This document shows, one piece after another, positions 7,468 to 15,372 of a stretch of 64,000 nt of DNA. The notes under the pieces were generated by a model. That model did not search any database and was not told the DNA's origin. It was given only the letters and a program-made list of their open reading frames with translations. Origin of the DNA: Micromonospora radicis (lineage in GTDB: Bacteria; Actinomycetota; Actinomycetes; Mycobacteriales; Micromonosporaceae); assembly GCF_003583405.1 (NCBI RefSeq), contig NZ_QXEC01000011.1, positions 62,001 to 126,000 of the forward strand. The letters are read 5' to 3'. Both the position numbers and the translations under genes were made by a program. Every line of letters starts with the position of its first letter. The first letter of the stretch is position 1.

Positions 7468-8241
7468 TCAGTCGGCCAGCGGCAGGTCGGTGGAGTGCAG
7501 GCAGTGCGCGGCGTCGGTGACCACCGCGTGCCGGTGCCCCGGCAGCCGGTCCAGCCAGCCGATGCCGGCCACGCCCATGGCCAGGGCGGCGGTCGCGTAC
7601 GCGTCGGCCAGCCCGAGGTCGGGCCCGACCACGGTCACCGACCGCAGACCGCGGGCGGGCGTTCCGCGGCGGGGGTCGCGGACGTGGTGGCCGCGCTCGT
7701 AGACGCCGGAGGTGGCGACCGCCAGGTCGGTGCCGGCCAGCACCAGGCAGACCGCCGACGGATCCCACGGATGGCGTACGCCGACCCGCCACGGCTGGCC
7801 GGACGACGAACGGCCCCGCAGCCGCACGTCGCCACCGGCGTTGAGGCAGTGGTTGGCCGAACCCGCGGCGAGCAGCCGGTCCGAGGCCACCTGCGCGGCC
7901 CAGCCCTTGACGTAGCCGGACGGGTCGAGCCCGCCGGTGGCGTACGCGTCGAAGAAGCCGTCAGTGGCGTCCCACAGGTCGGCGCAGCGGGCCAACACCC
8001 GGCGCAGGTCCGTCGACGCCTCGGAGAGCAGCAGTTCGCCCCGGTCGAAGCGGCACACCTCGCTGTCCGGCCGGTAGGTGCTGAACCGGGCGTCCACCTC
8101 GCGCAGCCAGGCGAACGTCTCGTCGGCCAGCGTGTCCAGCTGGCCCGCCGGCAGGTCGTCGGCGATGTCCAGGCTGATCGGCGTACCCATGATCTGTTCG
8201 ACCCGGCGTAGCCCGGGTCGCAGTACGGTCGACGTGCTCAT
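7468..8241 (-). CDS. apbE: FAD:protein FMN transferase
   Basis: This 257-residue ApbE-family enzyme transfers FMN from FAD onto a Thr of target proteins through a phosphodiester bond, using magnesium. Landmarks are RFSTYRPDSEVCRFD near residue 50, a GGLDPSGYVKGWA region, NHCLNAGGDVRLRG, and TSGVYERGHHVRDPRRG, where the family usually has an SG-x-Y-x-R...DP-x-TG stretch. The ATG overlaps the stop of the FMN-binding gene by 4 bases. The FMN-binding protein with its SGATATS motif is therefore the obvious substrate. No signal peptide is visible, so modification may happen before export. It is the last gene of a five-gene operon. Confidence 0.92.
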   Translation of the reverse strand: MSTSTVLRPGLRRVEQIMGTPISLDIADDLPAGQLDTLADETFAWLREVDARFSTYRPDSEVCRFDRGELLLSEASTDLRRVLARCADLWDATDGFFDAYATGGLDPSGYVKGWAAQVASDRLLAAGSANHCLNAGGDVRLRGRSSSGQPWRVGVRHPWDPSAVCLVLAGTDLAVATSGVYERGHHVRDPRRGTPARGLRSVTVVGPDLGLADAYATAALAMGVAGIGWLDRLPGHRHAVVTDAAHCLHSTDLPLAD

Positions 8242-8837
8242 CCGCGGGCCCGGTCGATCGCGGCCTGCAACGACTGCTGGTACGACCGGCTGGTCGCGGT
8301 CGCCCCCGACACGGTGTCCAGGTCGGCGCCCTGCCGGGCCACCACCATGCCCCCGGTGCCGCTGTAGCGGCTGTCCACCTCGCCGCTGCGCTGGACGGAC
8401 TGGGCGGTCTTCTCCGGCAGTTCCAACGCCACCGCGTTGACGATCCGGCTGCCGGAGACGGTGATCTGCACCTGCACGTTGCCGAACTCGTTGGACACCA
8501 CCGGGCCGGTCACGGTGCGGGCGGTGGGCTGCGGTGCGGCCGTGGTGGTCCGGGGCGCCGACGGTGTCCGGGTGGCGCCGCCCGAAGCGGTCCGGCTCGG
8601 CGTGGCGCTGGCGCTGCCTTGCGGACGGGCCGACTTGGTGGCCTTCGGTTTGCCGGTGGCGGGCGCAGCCGTAGCGTCCGGCGAGGTCTCCTCGTCCTCG
8701 GCGGCCCCGGTGGCGGCCGGCGGCTGCCCGGCGGGCACGTCCTGGGCGACCTGGCTGGTGCCCGGCGCGGCCTTGAGCACGACCAATGCGGTGGTGCTGG
8801 CGGCCAGTCCGGTGATCGCGACGAGCGCGCGGCGCAT
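8238..8837 (-). CDS. Exported FMN-binding-domain protein
   Basis: The protein has 199 residues. The N-terminus (MRRALVAITGLAASTTALVV) is a signal or anchor segment. Residues 35-110 are a Pro/Thr/Ala-rich linker. The C-terminal FMN_bind domain (about 115-199) ends with LDTVSGATATSRSYQQSL. SGATATS is the covalent flavinylation motif, whose Thr receives FMN from ApbE. It probably accepts electrons from the membrane flavocytochrome 13 bases upstream in the operon and passes them on at the cell surface. The electron acceptor is unknown. Confidence 0.9.
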   Translation of the reverse strand: MRRALVAITGLAASTTALVVLKAAPGTSQVAQDVPAGQPPAATGAAEDEETSPDATAAPATGKPKATKSARPQGSASATPSRTASGGATRTPSAPRTTTAAPQPTARTVTGPVVSNEFGNVQVQITVSGSRIVNAVALELPEKTAQSVQRSGEVDSRYSGTGGMVVARQGADLDTVSGATATSRSYQQSLQAAIDRARG

Positions 8838-8850
8838 GTGACGGTCCCTC

Positions 8851-10269
8851 TCACAGTTCGAAGGTGGCGAGGTGGATCTGACGGCGGGGTACGCCGCTGT
8901 GCCGCAGCAGCTGCCGGCACTGCTCGACCAACCCGGGTGGGCCGCACAGGTAGACGTCGCGGCGGGTGAGGTCCGGCACCAGCCGGCGCAGCCCGTCCGG
9001 GGTCATCACCTGGCGCGGGCCGGGGTCGCGGCGGGAGCCGACGACGTACCAGACCCGCACGCCGCGGGCCTGGGCCAGCCAGTCCAGTTCCCGGTGCAGC
9101 AGCACGTCGACCGGGGTCCGGGCACGGTAGATCAGCGCGGCGCCGGGCGGCAGTTCCTCGAGCATCGCCCGCAGCGGGGTGATGCCGCTGCCCCCGGCGA
9201 TCAGCAGGGCCCGCTCGCGGGTGCGGTGGGCGGCGGTGAAGGTGCCCGACGGCCCGACCGCCCAGACCCGGACGCCCGGGTCGAGGTCGCGCAGGTCGCG
9301 GGTGTACGCACCGACCATCTTGACGGTCAGCCGCAGCCAGCGGCCGTTGGCGGCGGCGGAGACCGAGAACGGGTGGGACTGCCACCAGCAGCCCCGGGCG
9401 AGGAAGCGCCAGCGGAAGAACTGCCCGCCGAGCATCTCAAGTCGGTCCAGTCGCCGGCCGGTCAGGTAGATCGAGACGGTGTCCGGGCTCTCCGCGACCA
9501 CGTCGGCGACCCGCAGCCGGTGCCGCAGGTTGAACACCAGCGGGGCGATCAGCCGGCCCCAGGCCAGGGCGGCGATCACCAGCAGGTAGCCGGCGATCCA
9601 TCCGGTCCGCACCGGGCCGGGGCGGAACAGCTGCGAGCCGTTGCTGAACTGGTGGGCGAAGCCCAGCAGCAGCACCGCGTACCCGGCCAGGTGGGTGGCG
9701 TGCCACAGCTCGTACGGCAGGGCCCGCCGGATGGTCCGGACACTTGTCAGCCCGACCAGCACCAGCAGGCCGGCGGCGGCGAACGCGGAGACCATGTCCT
9801 GGTACTCGCGCAGCATCACCCCGGCCTGGCCCAGCGGTGAACGACCCTCCAGGCCGGCGTAGCCGACCAGGATCAGGGCGGTGTGCGCGAGCACCGCGAC
9901 CAGCAGGGTGGCCCCGAGGTCGCGGTGCCAGCGGGCGATCCGCTCACCGCCGACGGCGCGTTCCAGGACCGGCAGCCGGCTCATCATCAGCACCTGCACC
10001 AGCAGCAGGTAGCCGGCGAGCAGACCGGTGATCTGCCCGGCGGCGGTGGTCATCGCGGTGGTGCCGGTCAGCGAGCCGGCCGGGGTGTCCAGCCACCAGG
10101 GCAGCACGCTGGCGACCAAGCCGGTCAGGAAGAGGGTGGTCAGGGTGCGCCGGACGCCGGGTCCGCGGCGCGGTGCCACCGGTAGCGGCGGCGGCGCCGG
10201 TGGCCGAGCGCCGGCCCGGGGCTGCGGGTGCCCGGGCCGGCGCTCGGAGTACGTGCCGGGGTACGTCAC
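8851..10269 (-). CDS. Membrane ferric-reductase-like flavocytochrome (FRE/NOX type)
   Basis: The protein has 472 residues. A basic, proline-rich cytoplasmic N-terminus precedes about six membrane helices (about 40-230). Conserved His residues likely to bind haem lie in LLVAVLAHTALILVGYAG and ELWHATHLAGYAVLLLGFAH. The FAD-binding barrel and NAD(P)H domain follow, with LLIAGGSGITPLRAMLEELP and DVYLCGPPGLVEQC. It should oxidise cytosolic NAD(P)H and send electrons across the membrane. Its ATG overlaps the DUF1501 stop by 4 bases, and the FMN-binding protein follows after 13 bases. The acceptor could be Fe(III), oxygen or the flavinylated partner. Confidence 0.88.
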   Translation of the reverse strand: MTYPGTYSERRPGHPQPRAGARPPAPPPLPVAPRRGPGVRRTLTTLFLTGLVASVLPWWLDTPAGSLTGTTAMTTAAGQITGLLAGYLLLVQVLMMSRLPVLERAVGGERIARWHRDLGATLLVAVLAHTALILVGYAGLEGRSPLGQAGVMLREYQDMVSAFAAAGLLVLVGLTSVRTIRRALPYELWHATHLAGYAVLLLGFAHQFSNGSQLFRPGPVRTGWIAGYLLVIAALAWGRLIAPLVFNLRHRLRVADVVAESPDTVSIYLTGRRLDRLEMLGGQFFRWRFLARGCWWQSHPFSVSAAANGRWLRLTVKMVGAYTRDLRDLDPGVRVWAVGPSGTFTAAHRTRERALLIAGGSGITPLRAMLEELPPGAALIYRARTPVDVLLHRELDWLAQARGVRVWYVVGSRRDPGPRQVMTPDGLRRLVPDLTRRDVYLCGPPGLVEQCRQLLRHSGVPRRQIHLATFEL

Positions 10270-11657
10270 GCGTACAGCTTCATCGGGGCGTACTTCATCC
10301 GGGGGAAGATCTTGTCCACCTCCGCGTTGGTCAGCCCGAAGCGGCCCTGCGCGACGGATCCGTAGACGTTGAACATGTTGTTGTACTCGGGTACGTCGCC
10401 GGAGTCCAGGGTGTTCAGCCCGTTCCAGGTGCCGAGCAGGGAGCCGGCGAGCTTGCGTCCGGACAGGACGGTGACCACCCCGCCGTGCCCGTGGTCGGTG
10501 CCGCCGCTGTTGGAGGCGACCCGCCGGCCGAACTCGCTGGAGACCATGATCGTGACATCGGCGGCGCGGTCACCGAGGTCGGTGAAGAACGCCGCCATCG
10601 CCGCGGCCAGCTCGTTGAGCCGCCGGTACAACTGGCCGCCGTCACGGGTGCCCTGGTTCTCGTGGGTGTCGTAGCCGCCCATCCCGACGGTGGCGACCCG
10701 GACGTTCGCCCCGCCCTTGATCAGTTGCGCGAGCTGTTGGAAGGCGAAACCGACGCCCCGGTACTCGACCCCCTCGGCGGCCCGGTACGGCTCGGCGGAG
10801 ATCTTGCGGGCGGTGGCGAGCGCGCCGAGTCCCGCGTGCACCGACTCCTCGACCGGGTGGTTGATCCCGGTGAACAGACCCCGGATGGCCTTCTCGGTGG
10901 CCTCCCGGTACCGGTCGTCGCCGGCCAGCCGCAGCGAGCCGACGCTGTTCAGGGAGATCGCGCCGTTGTTGCCGACCAGCGACCGGGGCAGGGTGCTGCC
11001 GATGCCGACGCTACGGAAGGCGGTGCCCTTGCCGAGGACGTCGACCAGGCTGTCCAGCCAGCCGCGTCCGCCGGTCTCACCGGGCAGGCCGCCCAGGTTG
11101 CAGGCGTCGGCGGCCTGGAAGTGGCTGCGGGACAGCCGCTGGTCGGAGACGCCGGGGACGAAGCCGAGTTGGCCGGCGCGCAGCCACGGTTCCAGCGGTT
11201 GGAAGGCGCTGGTGAGTTTGAAGCCACGCCCCACGGCCAGCGAGTCGTCGGGCAGCAGCAGGTCCGGCCGGGCCCGGTCGAGCACCGGGTCGTCGTTCGG
11301 GGCGATCAGGCTCAGGCCGTCCAGTCCGCCGTAGAGGAAGACGTGGATCAGGGTGCCGGTCTTGGTCGCCGCGAACGACGCCGAGGTGGTCACGAACTGG
11401 GCGGTGGCCAGGGCGGTGGCGGTGGCGGCGGCACCGGCGACGAAGGTCCGCCGGGTCACCCCCCGGCCGTCCTGCTGGGCCTCCTCCAGCTCCTCCAGTC
11501 GCCGGTAGCGGTCGGTCTCGGCGGCGTTCTCGGCGGCCACGATGTCCGCCTCGGCCCGCAGCAGCGCCTCGGCCGGGTTGTCGGCCAGCCGCCGCACGTC
11601 GGGGCATTCGGGGTGCAGGGGGTACGAGTACACAGTCTTCTCCATCGGCTGCCTCAC
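10266..11657 (-). CDS. Tat-exported DUF1501 protein
   Basis: The 463-residue DUF1501 family protein has a twin-arginine signal set in from the N-terminus: VTRRTFVAGAAATATALA at about residues 64-82. The fold is related to alkaline phosphatases and sulfatases. Visible signatures are FLYGGLDGLSLIAPNDDPVL, MGGYDTHENQGTRDGG, SSEFGRRVASNSGGTDHGHG and GGVVTVLSG. Enzymatic activity has not been settled for the family. It forms a tight pair with the DUF1800 gene (ATGA overlap), an association seen widely in bacteria. Here both also overlap the electron-transfer genes. Confidence 0.9.
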   Translation of the reverse strand: MRQPMEKTVYSYPLHPECPDVRRLADNPAEALLRAEADIVAAENAAETDRYRRLEELEEAQQDGRGVTRRTFVAGAAATATALATAQFVTTSASFAATKTGTLIHVFLYGGLDGLSLIAPNDDPVLDRARPDLLLPDDSLAVGRGFKLTSAFQPLEPWLRAGQLGFVPGVSDQRLSRSHFQAADACNLGGLPGETGGRGWLDSLVDVLGKGTAFRSVGIGSTLPRSLVGNNGAISLNSVGSLRLAGDDRYREATEKAIRGLFTGINHPVEESVHAGLGALATARKISAEPYRAAEGVEYRGVGFAFQQLAQLIKGGANVRVATVGMGGYDTHENQGTRDGGQLYRRLNELAAAMAAFFTDLGDRAADVTIMVSSEFGRRVASNSGGTDHGHGGVVTVLSGRKLAGSLLGTWNGLNTLDSGDVPEYNNMFNVYGSVAQGRFGLTNAEVDKIFPRMKYAPMKLYA

Positions 11658-13696
11658 CGGAGGTGGTGCTGGGGGGATGCGAGGATCGCCCGCGCGACGG
11701 CGGTGACGGCCCCGTTGAACGTCGCGTCGACCCGGGTACCGGCGGAGACGCCGACCACGCCGAGGACCAACGCCCGCTCCTTGTCCGTGAGCTTCTGCCG
11801 CACCAGCCGCCGGGCCAGCGCGTCCACGTACGCCCCGGCGGTGGCCGGCGGGTCGGCCACCAGCTTCTCGGCCCGGGTGAAGGTGAACGCGGTGCGGTAC
11901 GCGGCGAGCAGCTCGTGGGCCTCGTTCCAGCCGTTGACCATCGTGCCGGCCGAGGTCCAGGCGACGTAGACGTCCGGGTAGCCGTCGGGGGTCGGCTGGC
12001 CCATCGGGTAGTGACCGAGTTCGCGCAGCTTGTCGTGGATCTGGCGGAGCCCGCGGGCGAACGGGGTGCGCTGGTTGTCGCCGTTGTCGTGGTTCGCGGC
12101 GGCCTCCGGCGAGACGCCGAGCGTGCGGTAGGTGGCGACCAGGTACTCCAGCGGGCGGCGTACCTTCTGGCCGACCCCGGCCCAGAACTCGGAGGAGCTG
12201 AACAGCGTCAGCAGCACCGGCTTGATCCGGCCCTTGTTCGCGGAGTACGTCTTGGCCAGCCGGTCCACCAGGGACTTCGGCGGGGTGTCCGAGACGAACC
12301 GGACGGCCAGGTTCTGCGCCACGTACTTGGCGGTGGACGGGTGCAACGCGATGTGCGCGAGGTACGCGTCGATGGCCGCCTCGGCCTTCTTCGGGTCGGC
12401 CGAGTTGTTGGCGTGGGTGAAGTCGAGGATCTTCACCTTGCCGACGTAGTGCCGCTCGGGGCGGAAGACGTACCTGCCGTCCTGGACTCCCCGGCCGGTC
12501 TGCAACAGGGCGGCCTGCCGTACGTCGGCCTCGGTGTAGCCGCCGTCGACACCGACCGAGTACAGCTCCAGGTTCTCCCGGGCCAGGTTCTCGTTGACCG
12601 CGTCGGCGCGGGAGTCGACCTGGTTGAGGTAGAGCAGCAGCGCCGGGTGCTTGTTGGCGGCGAGCAGCATCTCCGGGTAGCTGCCCAGCGCGTGCTTGCG
12701 GATCACGTCCTGGTCGAACGAGTTGCGGTAGACCTCGCCGCCGTCGAACTCGGCGGCGACGTGCAGGAAGTCGTTCCAGAAGTCGACCATCACCTCGAAC
12801 AGCTGCCGGTCCGACCAGATCTGCCGGGCGATAGTGGCGTCCACCATCTCGCGTTCCGGCTGGGCGCCGCGCTCGTTGAGCTGGTCGCGCTGCTCGCGTA
12901 GCTGCTGGGTGCTGAGGCTGAGGGTGGGCAGTTCGGCGAGCTTCAGCTCCGCCTTGCTGGGGGCGATCTTCTCCGGCTCCAGCTGCCAGCGTACCCAGCC
13001 GTCGATGCCCCGTTCCTTGATCTGGGCGAGCACGGCGGAGGTCGGGCCGAAGGTCAGCCGGCGGGCCAGGTGCAGCGCCGGATCCTTGGCCAGCACCGTC
13101 TTCACGGTGACCTTGGTGTCGGCCGCGGCGGCGGCCGGACCGGAGTGGACCCTGCCGCCCTTGGGGGCGTTGCGCTTCAGGGCCGCACCGGCCCGGGAGC
13201 CCATGTAGCTCTCGTTCTGCTCGGTGTAGGTGCGTACCGTGCTGGGCCGCTGCCCGCTCGGGCGGGCCGGCGTACCGTCGGTGGTGGTCACGCCGGTGGC
13301 GTCACCGGCCTGCGTCGCCTGGCCGGGCAGGAGGCCGCGCAGTTGCGGGCTCATCGCCAGCGCGGCGCCTCCGGCGAACACCGCGGCGGCGCCGCCGACG
13401 GCGGCGAGGGCACCGCGACGGCCGGTCCGCCGGCCCCGACCCTCGTCGTCACCGTCCAGATCGGGCAGTACACCGCCGACCGGTGCGGCTGACGGGGCAC
13501 CGTAGCCGTCCGGGCCGATCCACTGCGGGCGGGCGCCGGCCGGTACCGGCTGGCCGGGGTGGCCGGCGGGGTCGGGCTGGTGCGGGTGCGGGCCGGGGTA
13601 CGGCTGCGGTTGGTGTGGGGCGGTGCCGGCGTGCCGGCTTCCGTCCCAACCGCGGTCGTCCCCGGTGCGACGTGGTGGCACATGCTGGTCGGCCAT
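11654..13696 (-). CDS. DUF1800 domain protein
   Basis: The protein has 680 residues from the ATG at 13694-13696 (MADQHVPPRRTG). An upstream ATG at 14152 would add about 150 residues of atypical sequence and is rejected. A Pro/Gly-rich cytoplasmic start is followed by RRTGRRGALAAVGGAAAVFA (about 88-110), a Tat-like signal or anchor. The DUF1800 core runs from about residue 205 to the end: LHLARRLTFGPTSAVLAQI, FWNDFLHVAAE, NENLARENLELYSVGVDG, YTEADVRQAALLQTGRG. Biochemical function is unknown. It is the first gene of the five-gene operon. Confidence 0.88.
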   Translation of the reverse strand: MADQHVPPRRTGDDRGWDGSRHAGTAPHQPQPYPGPHPHQPDPAGHPGQPVPAGARPQWIGPDGYGAPSAAPVGGVLPDLDGDDEGRGRRTGRRGALAAVGGAAAVFAGGAALAMSPQLRGLLPGQATQAGDATGVTTTDGTPARPSGQRPSTVRTYTEQNESYMGSRAGAALKRNAPKGGRVHSGPAAAAADTKVTVKTVLAKDPALHLARRLTFGPTSAVLAQIKERGIDGWVRWQLEPEKIAPSKAELKLAELPTLSLSTQQLREQRDQLNERGAQPEREMVDATIARQIWSDRQLFEVMVDFWNDFLHVAAEFDGGEVYRNSFDQDVIRKHALGSYPEMLLAANKHPALLLYLNQVDSRADAVNENLARENLELYSVGVDGGYTEADVRQAALLQTGRGVQDGRYVFRPERHYVGKVKILDFTHANNSADPKKAEAAIDAYLAHIALHPSTAKYVAQNLAVRFVSDTPPKSLVDRLAKTYSANKGRIKPVLLTLFSSSEFWAGVGQKVRRPLEYLVATYRTLGVSPEAAANHDNGDNQRTPFARGLRQIHDKLRELGHYPMGQPTPDGYPDVYVAWTSAGTMVNGWNEAHELLAAYRTAFTFTRAEKLVADPPATAGAYVDALARRLVRQKLTDKERALVLGVVGVSAGTRVDATFNGAVTAVARAILASPQHHLR

Positions 13697-14152
13697 ACAG
13701 CGGTCCCGTTTTCTACCGAGCGCCGAACTCACGACCGTGCGGGGCCCGTGAGGTGCGACGACTGTTGCCTGAGGGGGTTGCACGGGAAGGTAGCCAGCCG
13801 CCCCTACCGCTACAAGGCGGGTCGGCGGGCGCCGCTGGGGGCACTTAAGACGCCGCTCAACACGAATGGGACTCGCGGAGCTACCGGCCGGTTCGGGTAC
13901 GTACTGCGCGACCAGGCAGTTCCACCGCCGCCGCCGCACGCTGACGACATTCCCACCCGCGCGGCCACCACGGCCGGGGTTCGGCCACACAGGGAAACTT
14001 AAGGCCCGGATAAGGCGCCGCTCAACCGCCGAAGACGCCGGTGCGCCGACTCGCCCACCCGCCGGCCAAAGTAGCAGCAGCGGGAGCGCGTTAGCCGGGA
14101 CCGCAGTGGGTATTCCGCCGCACCGTTGCTGAACGTTGTGAGGGGAAGGCAC
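13697..14152. promoter_or_regulatory. Divergent regulatory region with a duplicated CTTAAG...CGCCGCTCAAC motif
   Basis: This 456-bp region separates the DUF1800 operon from the DUF3040 gene. CTTAAG followed closely by CGCCGCTCAAC occurs twice, near 13849-13862 and 13997-14030. The spacing between the two elements differs between copies. The two copies may be binding sites for one regulator. No gene is convincing here. A strong ribosome site (AGGGGAAGG) at the right end serves the DUF3040 gene. Confidence 0.35.
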
Positions 14153-14410
14153 ATGCTCAGCAAAGAGGATCAGCGCAGATTCGAGCAGATCACCCGGAAC
14201 CTACGGGAGAGCGATCCGGCGTTCTTCGCCCGGCTCGACAACCGGGCCCGGGGCCGACACGGCCGGTGGCTGCTGCTCTTGACCATCGTGCTGTGGGCGG
14301 CACTGCCGGCGGCCACCGTGGCGTTCGGACGGCTGACCGGGGCGATCTTCGCCGCGGTGCTGCTGGCCAACGCGGCACTGATGTGGCGGTTCCGGCAACG
14401 CTGGTTGTGA
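14153..14410 (+). CDS. DUF3040 small membrane protein
   Basis: The protein has 85 residues. A cytoplasmic amphipathic N-terminus (MLSKEDQRRFEQITRNLRES) is followed by two membrane helices (about 45-65 and 66-80). It matches the actinobacterial DUF3040 family, whose members are numerous and of unknown function. The ATG at 14153 is chosen because AGGGGAAGG lies 4-5 bases before it. An upstream ATG at 14126 lacks one. It converges with the SWIM gene. Confidence 0.85.
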   Translation: MLSKEDQRRFEQITRNLRESDPAFFARLDNRARGRHGRWLLLLTIVLWAALPAATVAFGRLTGAIFAAVLLANAALMWRFRQRWL

Positions 14411-14436
14411 CCGGCGCCGGCCACTGGGCCACCGGG

Positions 14437-15372
14437 TCACCGTCCGAGTTGCCGGTACGCCTGGCGCAGCCGTTCCACCAGACCTGGCCCGCCGATCGCC
14501 GGTGCGGGTGCGCCGAGCTGTCGCAGCAGCAGGTCCGGACGACTGGCCAGGCTGGGTGGGCGGTCCGGGAGCGGCACCGGCGGCAACCAGAACCGGTCCA
14601 CCGCCTCGGCCAGTGGCGCCACGGGCAGGTCGGCGAGGACACCCGCCGCACCGGCGGCGGGACTGCCCTCGGCGGGCCGCCCGCCGGGTGGCTGGTCGGT
14701 CGGTCCGGTCGGTGCGTCGGCGACCCGGGGTACGGGTGGCGCGACGGCGGCCGGCTGGCCGGTACGCAGTTCGCGTAGCCGGTCGAGCAGCTCCGCGCGG
14801 CTGCGCCCGCGCCAGTGCAGCAGGGCGAACGGGTCCGCGTCGAACGCCTCGGCGAGCAGGTAGAAGGTGGCCGCGAGGTGTTTGCACGGCACCGCGGCGT
14901 CCGGGCACGAGCAACGCTGTTCCAGCTCCGTCACGGTGGCCGGGAACAGGGGCGCACCGGCGGCGACGAACAGCTCCTCCAGCTCCGCCGGCAGGTCACC
15001 GGCGAGCAGCCGGGCGCTGAAGAACGCCTGCGCGGCCAGGTCCGCCTCGATCCGTTGCCACAGCTGCGGCGGGAACCGGGGCAGTTCGATGTGGACCTGG
15101 TACGGACGGGGCCGGGAGCCCTGCACCGCCGCGCTCACCACGCCCGGTGCGACGTCGAGGCGTACCACCTGACCCGCGCGGGCGTACGACCGGCCACGGG
15201 TCAGCCGGGTGCCGAGCGCGAACGACTCCAGCACCTCCAGGAATCGGCGGGACCACCAGGACACCCCGATGGCGCCCCGGGTGCTGCGGGCGCGCAGCCC
15301 GCCGTCGACCCGACGCGGCGGGCCGTAGTCGGCGAACCGACCCCGCCCGCCACCGCTGGTCGGGCTGGTCAT
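14437..15372 (-). CDS. SWIM zinc-finger protein, partner of SNF2 helicase
   Basis: The protein has 311 residues from the ATG at 15370-15372, which overlaps the helicase stop codon as ATGA. A zinc-binding SWIM motif (CxCx(n)CxH) is visible at about residue 170: RCSCPDAAVPCKHLAA. Upstream is a conserved GVSWWSRRFLEVLESF region. Such proteins are commonly encoded directly beside large SNF2-type ATPases in actinobacteria and probably form a DNA- or protein-handling complex with them. The cellular role is unknown. Confidence 0.88.
   Translation of the reverse strand: MTSPTSGGGRGRFADYGPPRRVDGGLRARSTRGAIGVSWWSRRFLEVLESFALGTRLTRGRSYARAGQVVRLDVAPGVVSAAVQGSRPRPYQVHIELPRFPPQLWQRIEADLAAQAFFSARLLAGDLPAELEELFVAAGAPLFPATVTELEQRCSCPDAAVPCKHLAATFYLLAEAFDADPFALLHWRGRSRAELLDRLRELRTGQPAAVAPPVPRVADAPTGPTDQPPGGRPAEGSPAAGAAGVLADLPVAPLAEAVDRFWLPPVPLPDRPPSLASRPDLLLRQLGAPAPAIGGPGLVERLRQAYRQLGR

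Noticed and set aside
13697..14152. N-terminal extension of the DUF1800 protein
   Set aside because: The added about 150 residues have no similarity to the family and would remove the divergent promoter region. The ATG at 13696 fits the Tat-like signal position better.
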